64,000 nt of DNA from Phenylobacterium sp. J367 (lineage in GTDB: Bacteria > Pseudomonadota > Alphaproteobacteria > Caulobacterales > Caulobacteraceae), in assembly GCF_024699985.1 (NCBI RefSeq), contig NZ_JAJONA010000001.1:3230501-3294500 (forward strand), read 5' to 3'. The position numbers were made by a program, and so were the translations under genes. Positions 26,252-34,151 of this stretch are shown here, piece by piece. Positions within the stretch are counted from its first letter, which is position 1. Every line of letters begins with the position of its first letter. Below the pieces are notes generated by a model. The model was not told where the DNA came from. It worked only from the letters and a program-made list of their open reading frames with translations, and made no database searches.

Positions 26252-27826
26252 ATGCTTCTTCGAGATCTTATCTGGCGCTGTTCGCGCAATTTTGGGTCTG
26301 ACCTGGCCTTCTTGGATCCGCGCGTGGCGCGCACCTGGCGCGAGATGGATGTCCGCTCCGACCGCCTTGCGGCCGCCCTACAGGCCCTTGGGATCCGGAA
26401 GGGCGACACGACGGCGATCCTGTCGCACAACCGCGTCGAACTCGCGGAGCATTGGTTTGCGTGCCTGAAGGCTGGCTTCATTCGCGCGGGCGTCAACTGG
26501 CGCTACTCACTCCGGGAAAAGCTCCACACCATTCGCGACTGCAATGCGCGCGTCATCATCGTCGAAGCGTCCTGCGAAGAGGCCCTGAAGGACCACTACG
26601 AAGAACTGATCGCGGAAGGGCGCATCATTGTCGGCCTGGGCGCAGGCCACCGGCAACAGATCGATTTCGACGCCCTGATCGCCTCCACGGACACTGCGCC
26701 GCACGTCCCCGAGCTCGCCGACGACGACATCGCGATGCTGGGCTACACATCCGGTACCACCGGCAATCCCAAGGGGGTCATCCTCAGCCAGAAGAACTGC
26801 CTGACCTCCGTCGTCCATAACGCCCAGGTCAACGGCTACACGAAGAGTGACGTCCGGATCTACGTGACCAATCCTGCCGGGATCAACATCAACGGCATGT
26901 GCATGAACCTGGTGACCGGGATGACGACGGTCGTGGACGATTACTCCACCGACCGCTTTCTCGGCCAGGTCGAAGAGCATCGCGTCACGACAGTTACGCT
27001 GGTGCCCACCATGCTGGGCCGCCTGATCGATCAGGTTCGCAGCGGACACCATGATGTGTCCTCGGTCAGGCAGATCGCGTACGGCACCATGCCGGCGACG
27101 CCTGCGCTCATCCGAAACGCCTACAACACGTTCGGATGTACGTTTATCAACCGCTATGGCGCTTCGGAATCCACCGGCGCGATCGCAGCTTTGGACGACG
27201 ATGGCCACAAGCTCGCCCTGAGCGCCGAGCCCGAGCTGCTGCTATCGGTGGGCAAGTCCATGCCGCACGCCGAGGTTTCCGTTCGCGACGACGACGGCGC
27301 AGTGCTGCCTTTCGGCGAGTTGGGTACGGTCTGGATTCGCAGCGATGCTGTGATGCAGGGCTACCTCAATCTGCCGGACGAGACGGCCCAGGCGCTCCGA
27401 CACCCGTGGCTCAGGACCGGCGATTTTGGACGCATGGACGATCGCGGGTTCATCTTCCTGGGCGATCGGAAGAACCACATGATCGTGTCGGGCGGCTTCA
27501 ACGTCTATCCGATCGTCGTGGAGAACGCGCTTGCGGAGCACCCGGCCGTCCGGGAGGCGGTGGTCGTGGGGGTTCCTCATCCGGAATGGGGCGAGGCGAT
27601 CGTCGCCGCCGTCACCCTCTATCCGACCCCGAAGGTGTCCGCCGAGGAGCTGATCGAGCATTGCCGGCCCAGGCTCTCGAAGTTCGAAGTGCCCAAGCAC
27701 ATCGAGATATTCGAGAGCCTCCCCACGGGGAACACCGACAAGCTCAACAAGCGTGAAGTGCAAGCCAGGCTTGCGCGGTCAGAGCGGCTGCCCTGGGCGG
27801 CGAAACTTGCCGTTCAGGCGCAATAA
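26252..27826 (+). CDS. Acyl-CoA ligase (AMP-forming), IpfF-like position
   Basis: ANL-superfamily adenylating enzyme of 524 residues that activates a carboxylic acid with ATP and CoA. It has the P-loop GYTSGTTGNPKGVILSQ near residue 170, NRYGASESTGAIAAL, WLRTGDFGRMDDRGFIFLGD (A8 hinge region) and the terminal PTGNTDKLNKREV with the catalytic lysine. ATG 26252 is used; a GTG three bases earlier is equally in frame. It heads a seven-gene run with very short gaps. In the Sphingomonas ibuprofen system the ligase IpfF makes the aryl-CoA that is the true dioxygenase substrate, and this gene fits that place. The acid itself is unknown. Confidence 0.88.
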   Translation: MLLRDLIWRCSRNFGSDLAFLDPRVARTWREMDVRSDRLAAALQALGIRKGDTTAILSHNRVELAEHWFACLKAGFIRAGVNWRYSLREKLHTIRDCNARVIIVEASCEEALKDHYEELIAEGRIIVGLGAGHRQQIDFDALIASTDTAPHVPELADDDIAMLGYTSGTTGNPKGVILSQKNCLTSVVHNAQVNGYTKSDVRIYVTNPAGININGMCMNLVTGMTTVVDDYSTDRFLGQVEEHRVTTVTLVPTMLGRLIDQVRSGHHDVSSVRQIAYGTMPATPALIRNAYNTFGCTFINRYGASESTGAIAALDDDGHKLALSAEPELLLSVGKSMPHAEVSVRDDDGAVLPFGELGTVWIRSDAVMQGYLNLPDETAQALRHPWLRTGDFGRMDDRGFIFLGDRKNHMIVSGGFNVYPIVVENALAEHPAVREAVVVGVPHPEWGEAIVAAVTLYPTPKVSAEELIEHCRPRLSKFEVPKHIEIFESLPTGNTDKLNKREVQARLARSERLPWAAKLAVQAQ

Positions 27827-27841
27827 GCGGGAAGAAAATCC

Positions 27842-29131
27842 ATGAGTGTCGCGCGCCAGAACGCTGCCAGCTCCATCGACTACCGACGGCTGGTGGAGAG
27901 CGAGAGAGTTCACGGTTCTCTCTATACGGACGAGGCCGTCTTCGTCGACGAGATGGACAAGATCTACGCTCGCGGTTGGGTGTTCCTGGCCCACTACAGC
28001 GAGATCCCACGTCCTGGCGATTTCGTCGTCCGGCAGCTCGGGCGACAATCCGTGATCGTCTCGCATGACCTGACCGGAGAATACCGGGTCATGTTCAACC
28101 GGTGTCCGCACCGTGGCGCGGCCGTCTGCCAGGGCGATGCGGGGCACAGGCGGAGCCTCACCTGTCCCTATCATGGCTGGACCTTCGCTTTGGATGGCAG
28201 GCTGATGGGCGTGCCTTCGCCTGGGGCCTACGAAGGCGGCCAGCTGCAGCCTGCCGGACTGGCCCACATTCCTCGCGTGGCGCGCTACGGCGGGTTCATT
28301 TTCGGAAGCCTCTACGCGGACGGCGTGAGCTTGGAGACCCATCTCGGCAAAGCCAAGGTGTGGCTCGATCAGCTCCTCGGGCTTTCACCCGAGGGGGAAA
28401 TTCAGCTGACCGCCGGGTGGATGAAGCATCGTCTCAACTGCAACTGGAAAATGGTCGTTGAGAACCAGGTGGATGGATACCACGCGCAAATGGTCCACGG
28501 ATCCCTGCTCGCGGCCAACGAGACCTTTGCGACCGTCCGGGATCGGAAGGACACCTCGCCAACCCGGGTCCGGGATTTCGGCGACGGACACACCGACATC
28601 GATCACGCCACGGACTACCGCGTCGCCGGGGACAAGCTCTTCCGCTGGACGGGGGGCATCCCGGAGACTCGGCTCGGCAACTACGTGGCGGCGATGCGCC
28701 AAGCCTATGGCGCTGAGGAGGCCAACCGTCGGATGCTCGAGGGTCCACCGCACGCCATGCTTTTCCCCAACATCTCGCTCGCCGAGATGAACATCATGGT
28801 GATCCAGCCCATCAGTCCCACCGAGACTGTCCAGTTCACGACGCCCGTCTTTCTAAAGGGAGCGGACGAGCTGAACGCCCGCACCCTCAGGCGTTGCGAG
28901 GGCGCGCTTGGGCCAGCGGGCTTCCTGATCGCCGATGATGCGGAGATTGGGGAGCTCACCCAGATCGGCGTGAACAATCTGGCCCCTGAGTGGCTGCTCC
29001 TCAATCGTGGCCTGAGCTCGGAGGACGTCAACGCCGACGGCACGCGCGTGGGCGGCTTGATGGACGAAACGAGCCAGCGTGGCTTCTGGCGTCACTATCG
29101 AGAAGTCATGTCTGAGGGGGCAGGGGCCTGA
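27842..29131 (+). CDS. Rieske non-haem iron ring-hydroxylating dioxygenase, large subunit (IpfA-like)
   Basis: Oxygenase alpha subunit of 429 residues. The Rieske [2Fe-2S] site is CPHRGAAVCQGDAGH...CPYHGW at about residues 87-110, giving two Cys and two His. The mononuclear iron site is in ENQVDGYHAQMVHGS (two histidines near residues 215-220) with a candidate carboxylate in LIADDAEIGELTQ near the C-terminus. Such enzymes add O2 to an aromatic ring to give a cis-diol. It sits between an acyl-CoA ligase and a small subunit followed by SCPx thiolase and DUF35 genes, the combination that defines the ibuprofen-CoA dioxygenase IpfAB. No ferredoxin is adjacent; the reductase is at 41335. Confidence 0.92.
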   Translation: MSVARQNAASSIDYRRLVESERVHGSLYTDEAVFVDEMDKIYARGWVFLAHYSEIPRPGDFVVRQLGRQSVIVSHDLTGEYRVMFNRCPHRGAAVCQGDAGHRRSLTCPYHGWTFALDGRLMGVPSPGAYEGGQLQPAGLAHIPRVARYGGFIFGSLYADGVSLETHLGKAKVWLDQLLGLSPEGEIQLTAGWMKHRLNCNWKMVVENQVDGYHAQMVHGSLLAANETFATVRDRKDTSPTRVRDFGDGHTDIDHATDYRVAGDKLFRWTGGIPETRLGNYVAAMRQAYGAEEANRRMLEGPPHAMLFPNISLAEMNIMVIQPISPTETVQFTTPVFLKGADELNARTLRRCEGALGPAGFLIADDAEIGELTQIGVNNLAPEWLLLNRGLSSEDVNADGTRVGGLMDETSQRGFWRHYREVMSEGAGA

Positions 29132-29132
29132 G

Positions 29133-29634
29133 ATGTCGGTAGAGCTTAAGGAACAGGAGCGCGGCCACGAGCGCCGCGCCCTGATCGAGGCGTTTGTCTA
29201 CCGTGAGGCGCGGCTCGCGGACGAACACCGCTATGACGAGTGGGAATCCTTGTGGGCGGATGAAGCGACCTATTGGGTGCCGATCGGCGACGAGCCGGAC
29301 CCTTCGACAAGACTGTCCTACATCTTCGATAACCGGTCTCGACTGGCGAGCCGCATTCGCCAATTGAAGACCGGGCGTCGCCATTCCCAGGCGCCTCAGT
29401 CGCGTCTCGCCCGAGTGATCTCGAATATCGAACTGGAGGACGGCGCCGGCGGCGATGTCTCGGTCCGCTCGAACTTCATCCTGATAGAGTCGCGGCGCGG
29501 CGCGATGATCACCTGGGCTGGCCGCACCCAACTTCGGCTTGTGCGTGTGGGGGGATGGGTACAAGATCGCCGCCAAGACCGTTCGTCTCGTGAACAGCAC
29601 GGAAGCGATCACCAACCTGGCCTTCCTGATCTGA
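29133..29634 (+). CDS. Ring-hydroxylating dioxygenase, small subunit (IpfB-like; frameshifted near the end)
   Basis: Beta subunit of about 166 residues with the SnoaL-like cone fold: RALIEAFVYREARLADEHRY, DEWESLWADEATYWVPIGD, LSYIFDNRSRLASRIRQLKT and SNFILIESRRGAMITWAGRT. It stabilises the alpha3beta3 oxygenase. One base too many in the G6 run at 29549-29554 breaks the frame. With G5 it continues GDGYKIAAKTVRLVNSTEAI and ends at the TGA at 29632. The ATG is two bases after the alpha-subunit stop, so the subunits are produced together. Confidence 0.9.
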
Positions 29635-29661
29635 AGCCCGGCATATTCCGGAGAGGATGAC

Positions 29662-30831
29662 GTGCTGGACGCCACGATCGTTGGTCTCGGCCTCGAGGGC
29701 ATCACGCGCGAACCGACCGCCAGTGCACGTGTCCTGGCGGCCCGAGCTGTCCTCGCCGCCGCCGCGGATGCGGGGCTGCCGTGCGAGTCCATCGATGGGC
29801 TGCTTGTCTGCAGGAGCGGAGGGGCAACCGAGGCGGACCTGGGCTTGGAGCTGCAGAGGACGCTGTCCCTGCGAGACCTTCGCCTGTTGCAGGTGAGCTA
29901 CGCCGAAGGTGCGAGCGCCATCGCGAACATCCAGCTGGCGGCGATGGCCGTGTCACATGGCATGGCGAGCGCCGTCGCCTGCGTCTTCGCGGATGCGCCG
30001 CTAACCCCGGGCCGGACTGGACGACAAGCGTTCGCCCAGCGTAAGGCCGCCGCGGGGCTCGACAGTCTCCGGTACGCAGCGGGCCTTTTCGGCGGCGCCG
30101 GGCTCTTCTCACTGCCCACGCGCCGCTACATCGACAGATACGGCGCATCGCCTGAGGACTTTGGCGCGGTGGCGGTGACCACGCGCGGCTGGGCCGGCCT
30201 GAACCCGCTCGCGACCTTCCGTCAGCCTCTCACGATGGAACAGTACCTCGCCTCCAAGTTCATCGCGGAGCCGCTGCGCCTCTATGACTGCGCAGCGCCG
30301 GTAAACGGGGCCGTCGCTGTCATCGTGACGCGATCCGACCGAGCCGCCCACCTCGCGCGACCGCCAATCCACATCCTCGGGATGGGACAAGGGCATCCAG
30401 GCGAACTCGATCAGGCCGGTGGCGACCGGGGGTTGCATAGCGGCGCCGCGGCGGCGCGTGCAACAGCCTTCCGCATGGCGGGCGTCGATCTATCGGACAT
30501 CGATTTCTGCCAGTTCTACGACGCCTTCACCCTGCTGACTCTGACCGCTCTCGAAGCGTACGGCTTCTGCGATCCTGGAGAGGCGGGGGCGTTCATCAGG
30601 TCGGGGGCGACCGCGCCTGGCGGCGCGCTACCGGTCAACACCGGAGGCGGTCACCTGTCCGGGTTCTACCTTCAGGGCATGACGCCGGTGGCCGAGGCCG
30701 TAATCCAGCTTCGCGGCGACGCCGGCGAACGCTCATGCCCCCGCCGGGACATCGGGCTCGTGACGAACGAAGGCGGTCAACTGGATCATCACGCCAATCT
30801 TGTCCTGAGCCGCCAGCGGAGGGCCGCGTGA
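29662..30831 (+). CDS. SCPx/Ltp2-type thiolase-like protein (IpfD-like, side-chain aldol lyase)
   Basis: Thiolase-superfamily protein of 389 residues, closest in pattern to sterol-carrier-protein-X and Ltp2 proteins rather than true acetyl-CoA acetyltransferases. It has AEGASAIANIQLAAMAVSHG in place of the usual nucleophilic cysteine block, DFCQFYDAFTLLTLTALEAY with the YDAF motif, and LPVNTGGGHLSGFYLQGMTP near the C-terminus. In the ibuprofen pathway IpfD with IpfE removes the acyl-CoA side chain from the dioxygenated ring by retro-aldol cleavage, and Ltp2 with its DUF35 partner does the same on steroids. The GTG start at 29662 follows GGAGAGG; the stop overlaps the DUF35 start. Confidence 0.87.
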   Translation: MLDATIVGLGLEGITREPTASARVLAARAVLAAAADAGLPCESIDGLLVCRSGGATEADLGLELQRTLSLRDLRLLQVSYAEGASAIANIQLAAMAVSHGMASAVACVFADAPLTPGRTGRQAFAQRKAAAGLDSLRYAAGLFGGAGLFSLPTRRYIDRYGASPEDFGAVAVTTRGWAGLNPLATFRQPLTMEQYLASKFIAEPLRLYDCAAPVNGAVAVIVTRSDRAAHLARPPIHILGMGQGHPGELDQAGGDRGLHSGAAAARATAFRMAGVDLSDIDFCQFYDAFTLLTLTALEAYGFCDPGEAGAFIRSGATAPGGALPVNTGGGHLSGFYLQGMTPVAEAVIQLRGDAGERSCPRRDIGLVTNEGGQLDHHANLVLSRQRRAA

Positions 30832-31235
30832 CCCAACCCCTGCCGATTGCGGACGAGCTCAGCCGCCCGTTCTTCGAGGCGCTTTGCGTCGGGACGGTCC
30901 AGCTGCAGGCCTGCAATACCTGCGGCGCTTGGCAACTGGGTCGCGAGCTCTGCTGGAAGTGCAGGTCGGAAGATTTGGCTTGGCGGCCTTCTGGCGGCCG
31001 GGGCCGTGTCCATGCGTTCACATGGATGCACGCCGTATTCAGTCCGGCCTTTGCCGCTCTGGCGCCTTACGCCGTCGCGCAAGTCGAGCTGGACGAGGGG
31101 CCACGCCTGCTGGGCCTGATCAATGCGGATGCCGCGACCCTGAAGCTAGGCCTCCGGGTCAAGGTTGTGGCGGTCGAGATGGGTCCGGGCGCTTTCGCGC
31201 CGGTGTTCGAAATCGTCGGAGAGACGGAACAATGA
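30828..31235 (+). CDS. DUF35 OB-fold zinc-ribbon protein (IpfE-like partner of the thiolase)
   Basis: Protein of 135 residues. An N-terminal rubredoxin-like zinc ribbon has two CxxC pairs (ACNTCGAWQLGRELCWKC, residues about 24-41), followed by an OB-fold with RGRVHAFTWMHAVFSPAFA and PYAVAQVELDEGPRLLGLI. DUF35 proteins form obligate complexes with SCPx-type thiolases and feed them CoA thioesters, as in Ltp2-ChsH2 and, by genetics, IpfD-IpfE. The GTG start overlaps the thiolase stop (GTGA), and its own stop overlaps the ATG of the extradiol dioxygenase, so production is coupled. Confidence 0.9.
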   Translation: MTQPLPIADELSRPFFEALCVGTVQLQACNTCGAWQLGRELCWKCRSEDLAWRPSGGRGRVHAFTWMHAVFSPAFAALAPYAVAQVELDEGPRLLGLINADAATLKLGLRVKVVAVEMGPGAFAPVFEIVGETEQ

Positions 31236-32159
31236 GAGTGAGCGGTCTCGTGGCGATGTCCCACTCGCCCTCCTGGAACCTTCTGTTCGACCACGAGGGA
31301 CCTGGGGCCGGCTTCGTCCGCGCCGTGGGCCGCGCCCGCGACCTCGTCGCGGAGCTTCGGCCGACCACGCTCGTGGTCTTCGGCCCAGATCATTTTCGGA
31401 ACTTTTTCTGGGATGTGATGCCGCCGTTCTGCATCGGCGCAGGTTCCGTTCAAGGCTTCGGCGACTACGACTCACCTAAGGGCACCCTTCCCGGGAACCC
31501 GGAGCTTGCGGCGTTTGTCGCGGAGCGGGTCTTGGACTCCGGCTTCGATCCGGCCGTGTCCCTGAACATGGGGGTGGATCACGGCGTCACTCAGCCGTTT
31601 GCGGCCCTTGCGGGCGCAGCGCCGATGTCGATCCTGCCGATCATGGTCAATTGCGGAGGCGGCCCCATGCCGAGCCTTCGCCGGTGTTTCGACTTCGGCA
31701 AGGCGGTCGGCGCCGCCGTGAGGGCCTTCACGAGTGAAGGCGGCGTGGTGTTCGTGGGATCGGGCGGGCTTTCGCATTCTCCCCCATCGGTTTCGCCCTT
31801 CGACCCGTCGGTATCGCCGGACAACCGCGATTATGTGATCAACGGGCGGTCGCGAGCCGCTGAGTTCAATGCCGCGCGAGAGCGACAGTCCATCGAACGC
31901 CGCAAGGCGGGGGGCGTGGGGCCGGTCAACGAGCGGTGGGACGCTTGGTTTCTGGAACATGTCCGCAGCGGCGATCTGGAGCCGATCCTGGCCCTGGCCG
32001 GCGAGGACCTGCTTCGAGAGGCCGGAGTAGGGGGGCCAGGAGGTCCGCGCGTGGATGGCCGCGCTTGGGGCCTGGAGCGGACCCATTCAACACACGAGCT
32101 ACGAAGCGGTGCCCACCTGGATTACCGGGATGGGCTGCATCACCGCTTCGGCCGCCTGA
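31232..32159 (+). CDS. Class III extradiol dioxygenase, MhpB-like (frameshifted near the end)
   Basis: LigB-superfamily ring-cleavage enzyme of about 309 residues closely patterned on MhpB (2,3-dihydroxyphenylpropionate 1,2-dioxygenase). It has VVFGPDHFRNFFWDVMPPFC, GVDHGVTQPFAALAG and FVGSGGLSHSPP, which carry the catalytic histidines, and INGRS and PVNERWDAWFLE further on. One G too many at 32030-32035 (G6) sends the frame on into the hydrolase gene. With G5 it ends GQEVRAWMAALGAWSG and then YEAVPTWITGMG, stopping at 32157-32159. It would open a substituted catechol next to a hydroxyl-bearing carbon using Fe(II). Placement right after the DUF35 gene suggests it takes the catechol released there. 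Confidence 0.88.
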
Positions 32160-32173
32160 AACGAGGACGACCG

Positions 32174-33046
32174 ATGAGCGATCACGAGCACCGCAGCATC
32201 TGGGGTCATTTGACCCAGTTGGCGTTCAAACAGGACTGGATCGACGCGGGCGGGATCCGAACCCGCTACGTGCAGGCAGGTCCCTCCGACGCGCCGGTCC
32301 TGATCATGCTGCATGGCACGGGAAGCAGCTGGGAATGCTTCTGCGCGACCCTCCAGTCCCATTCGGCGCACTTCAACTGCCTGGCCATCGACCTTGTGGG
32401 CAGCGGCTTCAGCGACAAGCCCGACACGCCATACGAAATTCCCTACTACGTGGAGCACCTTCGCGCGTTCATGGACGCCATGGGCGTGCAAAAAGCCTCG
32501 ATGATGGGCGTGTCGCTCGGCTCGTGGATCAGCGGCCGCTTCGTCGTGACCTATCCCGAGCGCGTTGAGAAGCTCGTGTTGCTCGCGTCATCTGGGCTGA
32601 TCGTCAACAAGGAGACGATGGGGCGGACTATCGGCGTGCGGTCGAAGGCGGTTGACGATCCCACATGGGAGCACATCAAACCGGTCTTCAACTCAATCCT
32701 ATTCGAAGAGCGGGACCGAATTCCCGATCTGATTCAACTACGGCAAACGATCTATATGCAGCCCGAGATGAAGCGGGCGATGGACAACATCCTCGTGCTT
32801 CAACGCGAAGAGGTGAGGTTGCGGAACAACCTCTCCGAAGACGACTGGCGGAGCGTGCAGCAGCCACTGCTGATCATCCTCGCGCCAGACGACAATCCCG
32901 ACTATCTCGTGACGGGCCGCCGCATCGCCGAATTGGCTCCCAATGCGCGGACGTGTGAGATCTCGGGCGTCAAGCACTGGGCCCACTACGAGAAGCCCGA
33001 GGTGTTCGATCCGGTCAGTCTGGGCTTTCTTCTGGAGGATCGCTGA
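32174..33046 (+). CDS. Alpha/beta hydrolase, meta-cleavage product C-C hydrolase type (MhpC-like)
   Basis: Alpha/beta hydrolase of 290 residues. The oxyanion block is LIMLHGTGSSWECF, the nucleophile elbow is GVSLGS in ASMMGVSLGSWISGRFV (about residues 110-125), the acid is in ILAPDDNPDY and the histidine in VKHWAHYEKPE. This is the layout of MhpC/BphD enzymes that cut 2-hydroxy-6-oxodienoates into a carboxylic acid and 2-hydroxypenta-2,4-dienoate. The ATG at 32174 follows the dioxygenase stop by 14 bases. The 3' end overlaps the convergent LysR gene by 32 bases. Confidence 0.88.
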   Translation: MSDHEHRSIWGHLTQLAFKQDWIDAGGIRTRYVQAGPSDAPVLIMLHGTGSSWECFCATLQSHSAHFNCLAIDLVGSGFSDKPDTPYEIPYYVEHLRAFMDAMGVQKASMMGVSLGSWISGRFVVTYPERVEKLVLLASSGLIVNKETMGRTIGVRSKAVDDPTWEHIKPVFNSILFEERDRIPDLIQLRQTIYMQPEMKRAMDNILVLQREEVRLRNNLSEDDWRSVQQPLLIILAPDDNPDYLVTGRRIAELAPNARTCEISGVKHWAHYEKPEVFDPVSLGFLLEDR

Positions 33047-34010
33047 ACATCCGATTCCAGGACGATTGGGTTGAAGCCTCGGTGATCCAGCGGCCATCGT
33101 CGATCATCTCGCGCATAAGCTCCAGCGCGAGATCCTCGATCTCGACGGAAGCCTGCGAGATCTCCTGGGTGGGATTGCGCACCAGCGACACGCTGCGCCG
33201 CAGGTCGAGCCCGTGGATACGGGCGGCCGACAGCCGGCCCGCCGTCAGGTCTTCGCTCACCGCCGCATGCGAGAGCAGGGAATGGCCCTGGCGCTGGGCC
33301 ACCAGCGTGCGGATGTGGACCAGCGAATCGATCTCGACATCGATCTTCAGGTCGAAGTCCTGGGCATCGGTCTGACGATCGACGAGCCGACGAAGGCCAT
33401 GTGCGACTGTGGGAAGGATGACGGTTGCGGCCGCCACCTGGTCGGGTGACACCGGCTCAAGGGCGACACCTCGGTCGTCCACCGGGCCGAACTCGCCGGC
33501 CGGGCCGATGAAGAAGAGCGATTCATCGGCGATGTGCTTCACTGAGAGATGGCGCGCCACCTCCGCATCGTAGAGGATGGCCAGGTCGATCCGGCGTTGT
33601 TCGAGCCAGCCGCGTATCGCCCCCGACATCGCCTCTCTGAGTCGCAGGGTGATGAGCGGGAACTTCCGCCGGGCGGCGATGAGCAGCGGGACGCCCAACA
33701 GGTTGCTCGTGGATGCGGAGAGCGCGAAGGAGACATCGCCCTTGGGCTCGGTCTCGTGGCGCCGAACCTCTTCGCGGGCCCGCTGCATGGCGTGCAGTAT
33801 ATTGAGGGCGTGCTCTTGGAACATGCGCCCGGCATCCGTGACCGCGACCCCGCGGGACGTTCGATGGAAGAGCGGGACCCCGACCTCGTCCTCCAGCCGT
33901 AGAAGCTGTTGGCTGAGCGACGGCTGCGCTATCCCAAGTCGGTCGGCGGCGCGGGTTATCGAGCCGCACTCCACAATCATCAGGAAGTTCCTGAGCTGCC
34001 AGGCGTCCAT
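33015..34010 (-). CDS. LysR-family transcriptional regulator
   Basis: LTTR of 331 residues. The winged helix is at the N-terminus: MDAWQLRNFLMIVECGSITR, AADRLGIAQPSLSQQLLRLE, DEVGVPLFHRTSRGVAVTDA. A periplasmic-binding-protein-like effector domain follows (VSFALSASTSNLLGVPLLIA, LAILYDAE). Start 34010 is set by a GGAGGAGAC ribosome site directly upstream; a longer frame to 34133 is ignored. It is divergent from the aldehyde dehydrogenase across 141 bp with two inverted repeats and convergent with the ligase-to-hydrolase operon. As the sole dedicated regulator in the catabolic region it is the best candidate for its control. Confidence 0.92.
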   Translation of the reverse strand: MDAWQLRNFLMIVECGSITRAADRLGIAQPSLSQQLLRLEDEVGVPLFHRTSRGVAVTDAGRMFQEHALNILHAMQRAREEVRRHETEPKGDVSFALSASTSNLLGVPLLIAARRKFPLITLRLREAMSGAIRGWLEQRRIDLAILYDAEVARHLSVKHIADESLFFIGPAGEFGPVDDRGVALEPVSPDQVAAATVILPTVAHGLRRLVDRQTDAQDFDLKIDVEIDSLVHIRTLVAQRQGHSLLSHAAVSEDLTAGRLSAARIHGLDLRRSVSLVRNPTQEISQASVEIEDLALELMREMIDDGRWITEASTQSSWNRMFSDPPEESPD

Positions 34011-34090
34011 GTCTCCTCCGGCGGCCGCGAACTTGTCCGGTTCCCTTGGCCATAGGCTCCGCTTCTGACTGGTAGCGGCCACGCGTGTTT

Positions 34091-34128
34091 GGCACGTCGG
34101 GTGCCGCAGTTGAATATGCTCGTTCAAC
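34091..34128. promoter_or_regulatory. Inverted repeats in the LysR/aldehyde dehydrogenase gap (candidate LysR box)
   Basis: GTTGAA at 34109-34114 and TTCAAC at 34123-34128 form a perfect palindrome with an 8-base spacer, containing a T-N11-A arrangement expected of LysR sites. Just before it GGCAC (34091-34095) and GTGCC (34101-34105) form a shorter palindrome. Both lie between the divergent starts at 34010 and 34152. Confidence 0.6.
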
Positions 34129-34151
34129 TCCATGCGACATAGGCGACGTCA

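Noticed and set aside
30884..33046. A long open frame that appears to fuse the extradiol dioxygenase to the alpha/beta hydrolase.
   Set aside because: The fusion arises only because the G6 run at 32030-32035 shifts the dioxygenase into the hydrolase frame. With one G fewer the dioxygenase ends normally at 32159 with its conserved C-terminus, and the hydrolase has its own ATG at 32174.
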